Shown in pieces: positions 47,845-56,235 of a DNA stretch of 64,000 nt (position 1 is the stretch's first letter; each line of letters begins with the position of its first letter). The notes below the pieces were generated by a model. That model searched no databases. It was not told the origin of the DNA and saw only the letters and a program-made list of their open reading frames with translations. Source of the DNA: Acidovorax sp. Lineage in GTDB: Bacteria; Pseudomonadota; Gammaproteobacteria; Burkholderiales; Burkholderiaceae_C. The stretch is taken from positions 35,959 through 99,958 of the forward strand of contig NZ_JAPUDY010000031.1 of the NCBI RefSeq assembly GCF_027492855.1, read 5' to 3'. The position numbers were made by a program, and so were the translations under genes.

Positions 47845-48726
47845 ATGGCTACTGCTTATCACCCTCTGTCTGATGCTGTTGCCCGCTTGTGGCCACCACG
47901 GGTGCATCTGGCAGGCTGCACGCGCGGCGTGATGGCACGGGATACCAGGGCCGTGACACTACAGGCCGAGCAACGATTCAGTCACTACCCGGCGACTCCC
48001 ATGTGCACCATCAATTGGTGGTTCAGCGGAGAGGTCGAAATGCTTGCACTGGGAGCACCCGCCGCGCTCGATAGCCCGCGATCACCTGCCCCGTCACGCA
48101 TTGCCTTTGGCGGACCGTTCACAGTGCCTTCGATTTCGTGGAGTCCAGGACCTGTGCACGGAATGATGCTGCTCTTGCTGCCGGATGCTGTTCATCACCT
48201 CATGGGAGTTGATCCGAACGATTGGATGAATCGATTGGTCGATATTGGTGATGTTCTGCCGCCAGATTGGTTGGAGATGTGCGCGCTGGTGGCCGTTGAA
48301 CCTGATGATGACCGGCGCGTTGACCTTATCGAAGATTTCCTTGCTCCGAGATGGCAAGCTGTGCAGCCCCAGCGGGCTCTAGGCTTGCACCGGTATGCAG
48401 AATGGTCGGAGGGGCTTGCGTTGCGTGCCGCCTTGTCGCAAACGGGGCGAAGCCTGCGCCAGGTGGAGCGCCGAATTCGGCGGTGGGCAGGACAGCCGCT
48501 GCGTGAGCTGAAAGGCTTTGGACGTGCCGAACGGGCGTTCTTCGAGATGATGGCATCTGAAGATGCCCGGCGCCCTGCATGGTCTGCACTGGCCTTGGAC
48601 GCCGGCTATTCAGATCAGTCGCACTTGTGCAGAGTTTCGCGGCGCATCACGGGTTGCTCGCCCCAGGAGCTTTGGGACCGCATAGAACACGATGAAGGTT
48701 TCTGGCCCTATCGGATTTGGCAATGA
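47845..48726 (+). CDS. AraC-family transcriptional regulator
   Basis: The 293-residue protein has an N-terminal sensor region of unknown ligand (WPPRVHLAGCTRGVMARDTRA, NWWFSGEVEML). The C-terminal double helix-turn-helix runs from LRAALSQTGRSLRQVERRIRRWAG to ALALDAGYSDQSHLCRVSRRITGCSPQELWDRI. The base composition is slightly less GC-rich than the neighbours. It is divergent from the DUF4336 gene, and its 3' end overlaps the convergent LysR gene by 19 bases. Confidence 0.8.
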   Translation: MATAYHPLSDAVARLWPPRVHLAGCTRGVMARDTRAVTLQAEQRFSHYPATPMCTINWWFSGEVEMLALGAPAALDSPRSPAPSRIAFGGPFTVPSISWSPGPVHGMMLLLLPDAVHHLMGVDPNDWMNRLVDIGDVLPPDWLEMCALVAVEPDDDRRVDLIEDFLAPRWQAVQPQRALGLHRYAEWSEGLALRAALSQTGRSLRQVERRIRRWAGQPLRELKGFGRAERAFFEMMASEDARRPAWSALALDAGYSDQSHLCRVSRRITGCSPQELWDRIEHDEGFWPYRIWQ

Positions 48727-49643
48727 CTGGGCACGGCGGGTGTCTGTCCCGCACACTCCCCCACCACCCAATCCCTGAACGCCTTCACCAACGGCGTCTG
48801 CGCCCGCACCTCCGGGTACACCAGGTAATACGCATCGGTGCTCGTCAGCACCTGGTCTGACAGCTCCACCAAACTCCCGGCAGCCAGTTCCTGCTCGATC
48901 AAAAAACGCGGCAGCAGTGCCGCGCCCAGGTGGGAGACGGCGGCCTGGGCGATCATGGCGAAGTGTTCGGACTGGGGGCCGCGCAGGGCCAGCGCCGTGG
49001 GGGCGCCTACCAGCTCGAACCATTCGGCCCATTGGGTGGGGCGGGTGCTTTGCTGCAGCAGCACCACGCGGGCCAGGTCTTGTGGGGTGCGGATGTTGTG
49101 GCGGTCACGGTAGGTGGGGCTGCACACGGGCACGGTTTCTTCGTGCATCAGGTATTCGCACACGGCGCCTGCCCAGTGCGGCGCGCCGAAGTGGATGGCG
49201 GCGTCGAATGGCGTGCCTGCAAAGTCAAAGGGCTCGGTGCGGGCCGAGAAGTTGACCATGGCCTCGGGGTGCAGCGCCATGAAGCCACCCAGGCGTGGAA
49301 TGAGCCAACGGGTGCCCAGCGTGGGCAGCACGGCCAGGTTGAGCAGGCCGTCGGTGCTGGCAAATGCCATGGCCTTTTGGGTGCTGGCCGACAGCTGCTG
49401 CAGCACGGCCAACACGTCGGTGGCGTAGATGCGGCCCGCGTCCGTCAGCACCACACGCTGGCGCACGCGGTGGAAGAGGGCGGTGCCCAGTTGTTCCTCA
49501 AGCTGCCGGATCTGGCGCGACACCGCGCTTTGCGTGAGGTGCAGCTCCTCGGCCGCGCGCGACACGCTCTGGTGGCGGGCGGCGGCTTCAAAGGCCAGCA
49601 GGTCGGTGGTGGAGGGCAGGAAGGTGCGGCGCAGCAGGGTCAT
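48708..49643 (-). CDS. LysR-family transcriptional regulator (GcvA-like)
   Basis: The 311-residue protein has an N-terminal winged HTH (LLAFEAAARHQSVSRAAEELHLTQSAVSRQIRQLEEQLGTALFHR) and a periplasmic-binding-protein-like effector domain. The pattern TFLPSTTDLLAFEAAARH and WLIPRLGGFMALHPEAMVNFSAR resembles GcvA-type regulators. It is divergent from the ALDH7 gene across 243 bases, the standard layout for LysR control of an adjacent catabolic operon. The ligand is unknown. Confidence 0.85.
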   Translation of the reverse strand: MTLLRRTFLPSTTDLLAFEAAARHQSVSRAAEELHLTQSAVSRQIRQLEEQLGTALFHRVRQRVVLTDAGRIYATDVLAVLQQLSASTQKAMAFASTDGLLNLAVLPTLGTRWLIPRLGGFMALHPEAMVNFSARTEPFDFAGTPFDAAIHFGAPHWAGAVCEYLMHEETVPVCSPTYRDRHNIRTPQDLARVVLLQQSTRPTQWAEWFELVGAPTALALRGPQSEHFAMIAQAAVSHLGAALLPRFLIEQELAAGSLVELSDQVLTSTDAYYLVYPEVRAQTPLVKAFRDWVVGECAGQTPAVPSHCQIR

Positions 49644-49886
49644 GCCAGGTTATGCATTGGTGGAATGATGGTTGATGCCAAAAATTGAGTCTTTTAGGCC
49701 CCTGCCGCGCTTTTGGTCTGGGTGGTAGTCCTGGTATTTTCAGGCACTTCATTCTGATTTGTGATCAAGTGGTTCCATTTTTTCGCTATCCAGCGCGGCC
49801 CGATTGGCGGATATTGGCGCATTCATTGCGTGTGTTCTCCCACGCTGTTTGCTTTTCTCTGCCTCCATCCACCCTTGCGAGCTGCC

Positions 49887-51422
49887 ATGTCTGCCACCTT
49901 TGCCGCCATTCCCCTTGTGCCCGAAGTCGATCAACTGTTGCAACGCCTGGGTGTGCCCCGCGTGGCGTACACCGGCGGCGCGCTGGCGGCGCGCTCGCCC
50001 ATCACGGGCGAGGTGCTGGCCCAGGTGCCGCAGCACAGCCCGGCCGATGCCACCGCCGCCATTGGCCGTGCGCATGCGGCCTTTTTGGCGTGGCGCAATG
50101 TGCCCGCACCGCGCCGGGGCGAGCTGGTGCGCTTGCTGGGTGAAGAGTTGCGTGCGGCCAAGGCCGACCTGGGCCTGTTGGTGACCATCGAGGCGGGCAA
50201 GATTCCGTCCGAAGGGCTGGGCGAGGTGCAGGAGATGATCGACATCTGCGACTTTGCCGTGGGCCTGTCGCGCCAGCTGTATGGCCTGACGATTGCCACC
50301 GAGCGCCCCGGCCACCGCATGATGGAAACCTGGCACCCGCTGGGCGTATGCGGTGTGATCTCTGCCTTCAACTTCCCGGTGGCCGTGTGGTCGTGGAACG
50401 CGGCGCTGGCGCTGGTGTGTGGTGATTCGGTGGTGTGGAAACCGTCGGAGAAAACCCCGCTCACGGCGCTGGCCACGCATGCCATCGCGCAGCGCGCCAT
50501 CACCCGCTTTGGCAGCGACGCGCCCGAGGGTCTGCTGGAGCTGATCATCGGCCAGCGCGACATTGGCGAGGTGCTGGTGGACGACGCCCGCGTGCCCGTG
50601 TTGTCGGCCACGGGCTCCACCGCCATGGGCCGTGCTGTGGGCCCGCGCCTGGCGGCGCGTTTTGCGCGCGGCATTCTGGAGCTGGGTGGCAATAACGCTG
50701 CCATCGTGGCCCCCACGGCTGATTTGGACCTGGCACTGCGCGGCATCGCGTTTGCCGCCATGGGCACTGCGGGCCAGCGCTGCACCACGCTGCGCCGCCT
50801 GTTTGTGCACGACAGCATTTACGGCCAGCTGGTGCCCCAGCTGGCCAAGGTGTATGCCAACGTGCAGGTGGGTGACCCGCGCACCGCTGGCACGCTGGTG
50901 GGGCCGCTGATCGACCGCCCGGCGTTTGACGGCATGCAAAAAGCGCTGGAGCAAAGCCGCGCGCTGGGCGCCACGGTGCATGGCGGTGGCCGTGTGGATG
51001 GCGTGGGTGGTGCGGATGCGTATTACGTGCGCCCCGCGCTGGTGGAGCTGCAACAACACGAAGGCCCCGCGCTGCACGAAACCTTTGCGCCCATCCTGTA
51101 CGTGGTGCGCTACAGCACCATCGACGAAGCCATCGCCATGAACAACGCCGTGGGCGCGGGCCTGTCGTCGTCGATCTTCACGCTCAATGTGCGCGAGGCC
51201 GAGTTGTTCATGTCGGCCGCTGGTTCGGACTGCGGCATTGCCAACGTCAACATTGGCCCCAGCGGCGCCGAGATTGGCGGCGCGTTTGGTGGCGAGAAGG
51301 AAACCGGTGGCGGGCGCGAGGCGGGGTCTGACAGCTGGAAGGCCTACATGCGCCGCGCCACCAACACCATCAACTACTCCACTGCACTGCCGTTGGCGCA
51401 GGGCGTGACGTTTGATGTGTGA
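49887..51422 (+). CDS. amaB: ALDH7-type aldehyde dehydrogenase (piperideine-6-carboxylate / aminoadipate semialdehyde)
   Basis: The 511-residue enzyme starts MSATFAAIPLVPEVDQLLQRLGV. The ALDH7 form is visible: ICDFAVGLSRQLYGLTIATERPGHRMMETWHPLGVCGVISAFNFPVAVW, the general base in GILELGGNNAAIVAP (GGNN is typical of ALDH7) and nucleophile Cys in GTAGQRCTTLRR. This clade oxidises L-piperideine-6-carboxylate in lysine/pipecolate catabolism. Together with the adjacent FAD oxidoreductase it matches the amaB/amaA logic of Pseudomonas. The symbol is a homology-based proposal. Confidence 0.82.
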   Translation: MSATFAAIPLVPEVDQLLQRLGVPRVAYTGGALAARSPITGEVLAQVPQHSPADATAAIGRAHAAFLAWRNVPAPRRGELVRLLGEELRAAKADLGLLVTIEAGKIPSEGLGEVQEMIDICDFAVGLSRQLYGLTIATERPGHRMMETWHPLGVCGVISAFNFPVAVWSWNAALALVCGDSVVWKPSEKTPLTALATHAIAQRAITRFGSDAPEGLLELIIGQRDIGEVLVDDARVPVLSATGSTAMGRAVGPRLAARFARGILELGGNNAAIVAPTADLDLALRGIAFAAMGTAGQRCTTLRRLFVHDSIYGQLVPQLAKVYANVQVGDPRTAGTLVGPLIDRPAFDGMQKALEQSRALGATVHGGGRVDGVGGADAYYVRPALVELQQHEGPALHETFAPILYVVRYSTIDEAIAMNNAVGAGLSSSIFTLNVREAELFMSAAGSDCGIANVNIGPSGAEIGGAFGGEKETGGGREAGSDSWKAYMRRATNTINYSTALPLAQGVTFDV

Positions 51423-51453
51423 CCTGGCTGGGGACAGCATGCGGTACGCCCTG

Positions 51454-51533
51454 GCTTCGACAGGCTCAGCCCGAACGGGTGGGGCAAGGCGAGGCGTGTG
51501 CTCCAAACCCGTTCGCACTGAGCCGGTCGAAGG
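51454..51533. repeat. REP-like palindrome (CCGTTCGGGCTGAGC family)
   Basis: The arm GCTTCGACAGGCTCAGCCC.. on the left and CCCGTTCGCACTGAGCCGGT.. on the right are reverse complements with a few mismatches. It lies in the 135-base gap between the ALDH7 and FAD oxidoreductase genes. Confidence 0.75.
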
Positions 51534-51557
51534 GCCGGTGCACCGCGAGATCTTTGA

Positions 51558-52748
51558 ATGACCTCTGAGCCCTCGCCTATCGTCATCGTCGGCGGCGGCG
51601 TCATTGGCAGCGCCATTGCGTATTTCCTCACTTTGCAGCAGCCGGGCTGCGCGGTGGTGGTGGTCGAGCGCGACCCGACTTACGCGCGCGCCTCGTCGGC
51701 GCTGTCGGCCAGCTCGATCCGCCAGCAGTTTTCTACCGACATCAATATCCAGATCTCAGCCTATGGCATCGGCTTTCTGCGCAATTTGGGCGCGCTGCTG
51801 GCCTGCCACGGCGATGTGCCCGACATTGGCCTGCACGAGGGCGGCTACCTGTATCTGGCCACCCAGGCGGGCGAGGCCACGCTGCGCGAGAACCATGCGC
51901 TGCAGCGGCAGTACGGCGCCGATGTGGCACTGCTCAGCCCGCAGCAATTGGCCGAGCGTTTTCCGTGGCTCGCGCTGCAGGACGTGGTGCTGGGCTCGCT
52001 GGGCCTGTCGGGCGAGGGCTGGTTTGATGGCTATCTGCTGCTGACGGCACTGCGCAAGAAGGCGCAGAGCCAGGGTGTGCGCTATGTGGCCGATGAAGCG
52101 GTCGGCCTGGATGTGGTCCGCAGTGATGGTGTATTGCATGTGAATGCGGTGCGCTTGAAAAGCGGCGACATGCTGCCCTGCCGCTATGCCGTGAACGCAG
52201 GCGGCCCGTGGGCTGCTGCCATCGCAAGCTGGGCGGGCATTGACCTGCCCGTGACGGGCAAGCGCCGCACGGTGTTTCACCTCGCCAGCCCTGCGGCGCT
52301 GCCGGGCTGCCCACTGCTCATTGACACCAGCGGCATCTGGCTGCGCCCCGAGGGCAAGGGCTTTATCTGCGGCTTTGCACCCGCAGCGGACAACGACGCC
52401 GACTTTGCACCGCTAGAGCCTGAATACGACGCCTTTGAGAACCACGTCTGGCCCACCTTGGCCGAGCGCATTCCGGGCTTTGAAGCGTTGCGCATGCAAG
52501 GCGCCTGGGCGGGCTACTACGAGATGAATACTTTTGACCACAACGCCATCGTCGGCCTGCATGGGGCCTCCGACAACCTGGTGTTTGCCAACGGCTTTTC
52601 GGGCCATGGCCTGCAGCAGTGCCCGGCTGTGGGGCGTGGCCTGGCGGAGTGGATGCTGACGGGGCGCTACCAGAGCCTGGATTTGTCGCCCCTGTCCATC
52701 GAGCGCATTGCGCGCAACCAGCCGCTGCTTGAAAAGAACGTGATCTGA
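51558..52748 (+). CDS. FAD-dependent amino acid oxidoreductase (DAO family)
   Basis: This 396-residue flavoprotein has a near N-terminal Rossmann motif (IVIVGGGVIGSAIAYFL), then SALSASSIRQQFST. The C-terminal DAO signature is GYYEMNTFDHNAIVGLHGASDNLVFANGFSGHGLQQCPAVGRGLAEWML. Relatives include FOXRED1-like and sarcosine/glycine/pipecolate oxidases. Following the ALDH7 gene on the same strand, it could supply the imine or semialdehyde substrate by oxidising pipecolate or a related amine. The substrate is not proven. No strong ribosome binding site is seen. Confidence 0.82.
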   Translation: MTSEPSPIVIVGGGVIGSAIAYFLTLQQPGCAVVVVERDPTYARASSALSASSIRQQFSTDINIQISAYGIGFLRNLGALLACHGDVPDIGLHEGGYLYLATQAGEATLRENHALQRQYGADVALLSPQQLAERFPWLALQDVVLGSLGLSGEGWFDGYLLLTALRKKAQSQGVRYVADEAVGLDVVRSDGVLHVNAVRLKSGDMLPCRYAVNAGGPWAAAIASWAGIDLPVTGKRRTVFHLASPAALPGCPLLIDTSGIWLRPEGKGFICGFAPAADNDADFAPLEPEYDAFENHVWPTLAERIPGFEALRMQGAWAGYYEMNTFDHNAIVGLHGASDNLVFANGFSGHGLQQCPAVGRGLAEWMLTGRYQSLDLSPLSIERIARNQPLLEKNVI

Positions 52749-52934
52749 ATGCACGCCCAGAACCGAGTCGCCTTTGCGTTTGCAAGCCCTGGCGCGAGCA
52801 AGCAAGCGCTGCCCGAGCGGTTGGATTGCCATCCAGCCCCGTCGGATGGAGGGCGGAGGGCTGTGAATAATGAGACCGAGGCCTGATGTAGCTGGTATTT
52901 CTCTTTGTGACTTCTCTTGTTCCGCATAACTGAC

Positions 52935-54632
52935 ATGACAACGCCTTCCACCCCCCGCAACGCCGTTAGCCGCACCGGCGGCCAGATCCTGGTCCAGCAG
53001 CTCATCACCCATGGTGTGAAGCAACTGTTTTGTGTGCCTGGCGAAAGTTATCTGGCCGTGCTGGATGCTCTGCACGATGCCGACATTGCCGTCACCGTGT
53101 GCCGCCAGGAGGGCGGCGCGGCCATGATGGCCGAGGCGCAGGGCAAGCTCACCGGCCAACCGGGCGTCTGTTTTGTGACGCGCGGGCCGGGCGCCACCAA
53201 TGCGTCTGCGGGCGTGCACATCGCGCACCAGGATTCCACGCCCATGATCCTTTTTGTGGGCCAGGTGGCGCGCGGGGCGATGGGGCGTGAGGCGTTTCAG
53301 GAGCTGGACTACAGCGCCGTGTTCGGCACCATGGCCAAGTGGGTGGTGCAGATTGATGACCCGGCGCGTGTGCCTGAGCTGATCTCGCGCGCCTTCCATG
53401 TGGCCACCTCGGGCCGCCCTGGCCCTGTGGTGGTGGCGCTGCCGGAAGACATGCTGACCGAAGCTGCCACGGTGGCCGACGCGCTGTCCTACCAGATCAC
53501 CGAAACACATCCCGGCGCCGCGCAGATGGCGGAACTGAGCGAGCGCCTGCAAGCCGCCAAGAGCCCTGTGGCAATACTGGGTGGCAGCCGCTGGTCTGAG
53601 CAGGCAGTGCGTGAGTTCACGGCGTTTGCAGAAGCCTGGTCCATCCCCGTGTACTGCTCGTTCCGTCGGCAGATGTTGTTCCCGGCCACACACGCCTGCT
53701 ACGGCGGCGACCTGGGCCTGGGCGTCAACCCCAAGCTGCTGGCGCGCATCAAGGCGTCAGACCTGGTGCTGGTGGTGGGCGGGCGATTGTCCGAAGTGCC
53801 GTCGCAAGGCTATGAGCTGTTTGGCATCCCCACGCCCGCGCAGCCCTTGGTGCATGTGCATGCCGATGCGGATGAATTGGGCAAGCTCTATCGCCCCACG
53901 CAGGCCATCCACGCCACGCCGCAGGCATTCACCGCAGCGCTGAATGCGGTGCGCCCCACGGTCGCCGTGCCCTGGAAAGCCCACACCGAAGCCGCCCATG
54001 CCGAATATCTGGCCTGGAGCGACCCGGCGCCCATTCGCATCCCCGGCACGCTGCAGATGGGCGAGGTGATGCAGCACCTCAAGGCCGTGCTGCCGGCCGA
54101 CACCATCTTTTGCAACGGAGCAGGCAACTTCGCCACCTGGGTACATCGCTTCTGGCCCTTTACCACCTACGCCAGCCAGTTGGCGCCCACCAGCGGCTCG
54201 ATGGGCTATGGCCTGCCTGCCGGTGTAGGTGGCAAGCGGCTGTGGCCGCAGCGCGAGGTGGTGGTGTTTGCAGGCGACGGCGACTTTTTGATGCACGGGC
54301 AAGAGTTCGCCACCGCCGTGCAGTACGGCCTGCCCATCATCGTGGTGCTGCTGGACAACGCCATGTACGGCACCATCCGCATGCACCAGGAGCGCGAATA
54401 CCCCGGCCGCATCAGCGGCACGCAACTGAAGAACCCCGATTTCAAGGCCTACGCTCAGGCTTTTGGCGGCCACGGCGAGCGTGTGGAGCGGACCGAAGAC
54501 TTTGCCCCCGCCCTGGCGCGCGCACGTGCCAGCGGCCTGCCCAGCGTGTTGCACTGCCTGATCGACCCCGAGGCGATCACGCCCACGGGAACGCTGCAGG
54601 GGATCCGCAACGCGGCGTTGGCGAAGCAGTGA
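52935..54632 (+). CDS. thiamine-diphosphate-dependent enzyme (acetolactate-synthase-like)
   Basis: This 565-residue protein has the three-domain layout of the IlvB-like superfamily. The catalytic Glu is in VCRQEGGAAMMAEAQGKLTG. A central domain follows (VAILGGSRWSEQAVREF, LVVGGRLSEVPSQGYELFG). The ThDP-binding motif GDGDFLMHGQEFATAVQYG ends with LDNAMYGTIRMHQE. It is not the biosynthetic ALS by context: no small subunit or ilvC is nearby. It probably decarboxylates or ligates a 2-oxoacid from the same catabolic cluster. Start ATG 52935 is preferred over TTG 52917; neither has a Shine-Dalgarno. Confidence 0.83.
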   Translation: MTTPSTPRNAVSRTGGQILVQQLITHGVKQLFCVPGESYLAVLDALHDADIAVTVCRQEGGAAMMAEAQGKLTGQPGVCFVTRGPGATNASAGVHIAHQDSTPMILFVGQVARGAMGREAFQELDYSAVFGTMAKWVVQIDDPARVPELISRAFHVATSGRPGPVVVALPEDMLTEAATVADALSYQITETHPGAAQMAELSERLQAAKSPVAILGGSRWSEQAVREFTAFAEAWSIPVYCSFRRQMLFPATHACYGGDLGLGVNPKLLARIKASDLVLVVGGRLSEVPSQGYELFGIPTPAQPLVHVHADADELGKLYRPTQAIHATPQAFTAALNAVRPTVAVPWKAHTEAAHAEYLAWSDPAPIRIPGTLQMGEVMQHLKAVLPADTIFCNGAGNFATWVHRFWPFTTYASQLAPTSGSMGYGLPAGVGGKRLWPQREVVVFAGDGDFLMHGQEFATAVQYGLPIIVVLLDNAMYGTIRMHQEREYPGRISGTQLKNPDFKAYAQAFGGHGERVERTEDFAPALARARASGLPSVLHCLIDPEAITPTGTLQGIRNAALAKQ

Positions 54633-54637
54633 CGACC

Positions 54638-54658
54638 AGGGAGCCTCTGCACGAATCG
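54638..54658 (+). repeat. 21-bp direct repeat upstream of dinB
   Basis: AGGGAGCCTCTGCACGAATC plus one G, one mismatch from the copy at 55967 just after dinB. See the MITE-like element there. Confidence 0.75.
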
Positions 54659-54681
54659 CCCCGCCGCGCACAATATCGGGC

Positions 54682-55968
54682 GTGACCGATTTAGCCCCTG
54701 ATACCCCTGCAGACGATCTGAACGCCCCGGCTCAGCCCGAGGGCCGCCTGCGCCGCATTGCCCACCTCGACATGGACGCTTTTTTTGCATCCGTGGAGCT
54801 GCTGCGCTACCCGCAGCTCAAGGGCTTGCCTGTGGTGATTGGCGGCGGGCGCCGCAAGGTGGATGAGTTGCTGCTCCAGAGCCCGGACGGCCTGGGCGAG
54901 CGCGAGCGGCGTTTCATACCGGTGGAGGCTTTCCCGCTGCTCAAGGACTACGTAGGACGGGGCGTGATCACCACCGCCACCTACCCCGCGCGCCAGTTTG
55001 GCGTGGGCTCGGCCATGGGCATGATGAAGGCGGCCAAACTGTGCCCCCAGGCCATCGTGCTGCCGGTGGATTTTGACGAGGTGCGCCGCTTCTCGCGTCT
55101 GTTCAAAAGCACCATCACCGACATTGCGCCCGTCATGCAAGACCGGGGCGTGGACGAGGTGTATATCGACTTCACCGACGTGCCTGGCGGCCAGCGTGAA
55201 GGGGGCCGGGTGCTGGCGCGGCTGATTCAGAAAAGCATCTTCGATGTGACGGGGCTGACCTGTTCCATCGGCGTGGCACCCAACCGGCTGCTGGCCAAGA
55301 TGGCGAGCGAGTTCAACAAACCCAACGGTATTTCCATCATCCATGAGGCGGACCTGCAGGCAAAAATCTGGCCGCTGCATGTGCGCAAGGTCAACGGCAT
55401 CGGCCCCAAGGCAGGCGAGAAGCTGGCGGGGCTGGGCATAGAGACCATCGGCCAGCTGGCGGCGCAGGATGCGCAGTGGCTCATCGGCCACTTTGGCAAA
55501 TCCACCGGCGCGTGGATGCATCGCGTGGCCTGGGGCCGTGACGACAGCCCGGTGGTGACCGAGAGCGAGCCCGTGAGCATAAGCCGCGAGACCACGTTTG
55601 ACCGCGACCTGCACGCAGTGCGCGACAAGGCGGAATTGGGCGCTATCTTCACCGACCTGTGCATGCGCCTGGCCGAAGACTTGCAGCGCAAGGGCTATGT
55701 GGCGCGCACCGTTGGTATCAAGCTGCGCTACGACGACTTCAAGATCGCCACGCGCGACCAGTCTGCCAGCACCTACACGGCCGATGGCGCCACCATCCGC
55801 CAACTGGCCGGGCAATGCCTTAAGCGCGTGCCGCTGGACAAGCGGCTGCGCCTGCTGGGCGTGCGCGCCAGCGCCCTGGTGCGGCAGGAGGAAGTGCCAG
55901 CAATGCCAGCGCGCGCAGGCGCACGTGCCAGTGCGCGCAAGCAGGCGGTCAATGGGCAGCTTTTCTAG
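54682..55968 (+). CDS. dinB: DNA polymerase IV (Y family)
   Basis: This 428-residue error-prone translesion polymerase starts at GTG. Catalytic residues are in IAHLDMDAFFASVELL and GVDEVYIDFTDV. TCSIGVAPNRLLAKMASEFNKPNG and the HhH region VNGIGPKAGEKLAGLGI follow. Compared with E. coli Pol IV there is an insertion of about 35 residues between VVIGGGRRKV and GVITTATYPARQFGVGSAMGM. The C-terminus NGQLF looks like a short beta-clamp-binding tail. The gene is bracketed by 21-bp direct repeats; no LexA box was recognised before it. Confidence 0.9.
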   Translation: MTDLAPDTPADDLNAPAQPEGRLRRIAHLDMDAFFASVELLRYPQLKGLPVVIGGGRRKVDELLLQSPDGLGERERRFIPVEAFPLLKDYVGRGVITTATYPARQFGVGSAMGMMKAAKLCPQAIVLPVDFDEVRRFSRLFKSTITDIAPVMQDRGVDEVYIDFTDVPGGQREGGRVLARLIQKSIFDVTGLTCSIGVAPNRLLAKMASEFNKPNGISIIHEADLQAKIWPLHVRKVNGIGPKAGEKLAGLGIETIGQLAAQDAQWLIGHFGKSTGAWMHRVAWGRDDSPVVTESEPVSISRETTFDRDLHAVRDKAELGAIFTDLCMRLAEDLQRKGYVARTVGIKLRYDDFKIATRDQSASTYTADGATIRQLAGQCLKRVPLDKRLRLLGVRASALVRQEEVPAMPARAGARASARKQAVNGQLF

Positions 55969-56061
55969 GGAACCTCTGCACGAATCGAGCGGTAAGTGTG
56001 CGCGGCAGACCGCCCGAGGCCGCAGATGCACACGGCGCGGCGATTCGTTCAGAGATTCCCT
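55967..56061. mobile_element. MITE-like 95-bp element with terminal inverted repeats
   Basis: The left end AGGGAACCTCTGCACGAATC (55967-55986) and the reverse complement of the right end (56061-56042) AGGGAATCTCTGAACGAATC match at 18 of 20 positions. The interior has a GTGTGC/GCACAC pair and further GC-rich pairing. No ORF is present. The element overlaps the dinB stop codon, and a third copy of its end lies upstream of dinB at 54638. Confidence 0.6.
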
Positions 56062-56112
56062 GGATCGTCAATACATTCTGAAACATATGGTTTTCGCTAG
56101 GGCTTGACTGCC

Positions 56113-56131
56113 GGTTTCTTGATGCCGATCA
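56113..56131 (+). promoter_or_regulatory. possible sigma-28-type -10 element upstream of the chemoreceptor
   Basis: GCCGATCA (56124-56131) matches seven of eight bases of the flagellar sigma-28 -10 GCCGATAA. A TGAC 15 bases upstream matches the TAAA -35 only in part. It is about 105 bases before a methyl-accepting chemotaxis gene, the expected class of target. A hairpin GGTAG..CTACC (56182-56204) lies in the leader. Confidence 0.35.
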
Positions 56132-56235
56132 AGTGCGCTTGTTGTCGCCCCATCGCCCTGGCGGGGTTCTGGTAATTTTCACGGTAGCAGCCCTCGGCGC
56201 TACCAGGGGGCTACCTTCTATCTGTTGAGGACCCC

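Noticed and set aside
56161-56235. Cyclic-di-GMP riboswitch in the chemoreceptor leader
   Set aside because: A hairpin is present, but I do not see the conserved GEMM core bases or tetraloop receptor arrangement.
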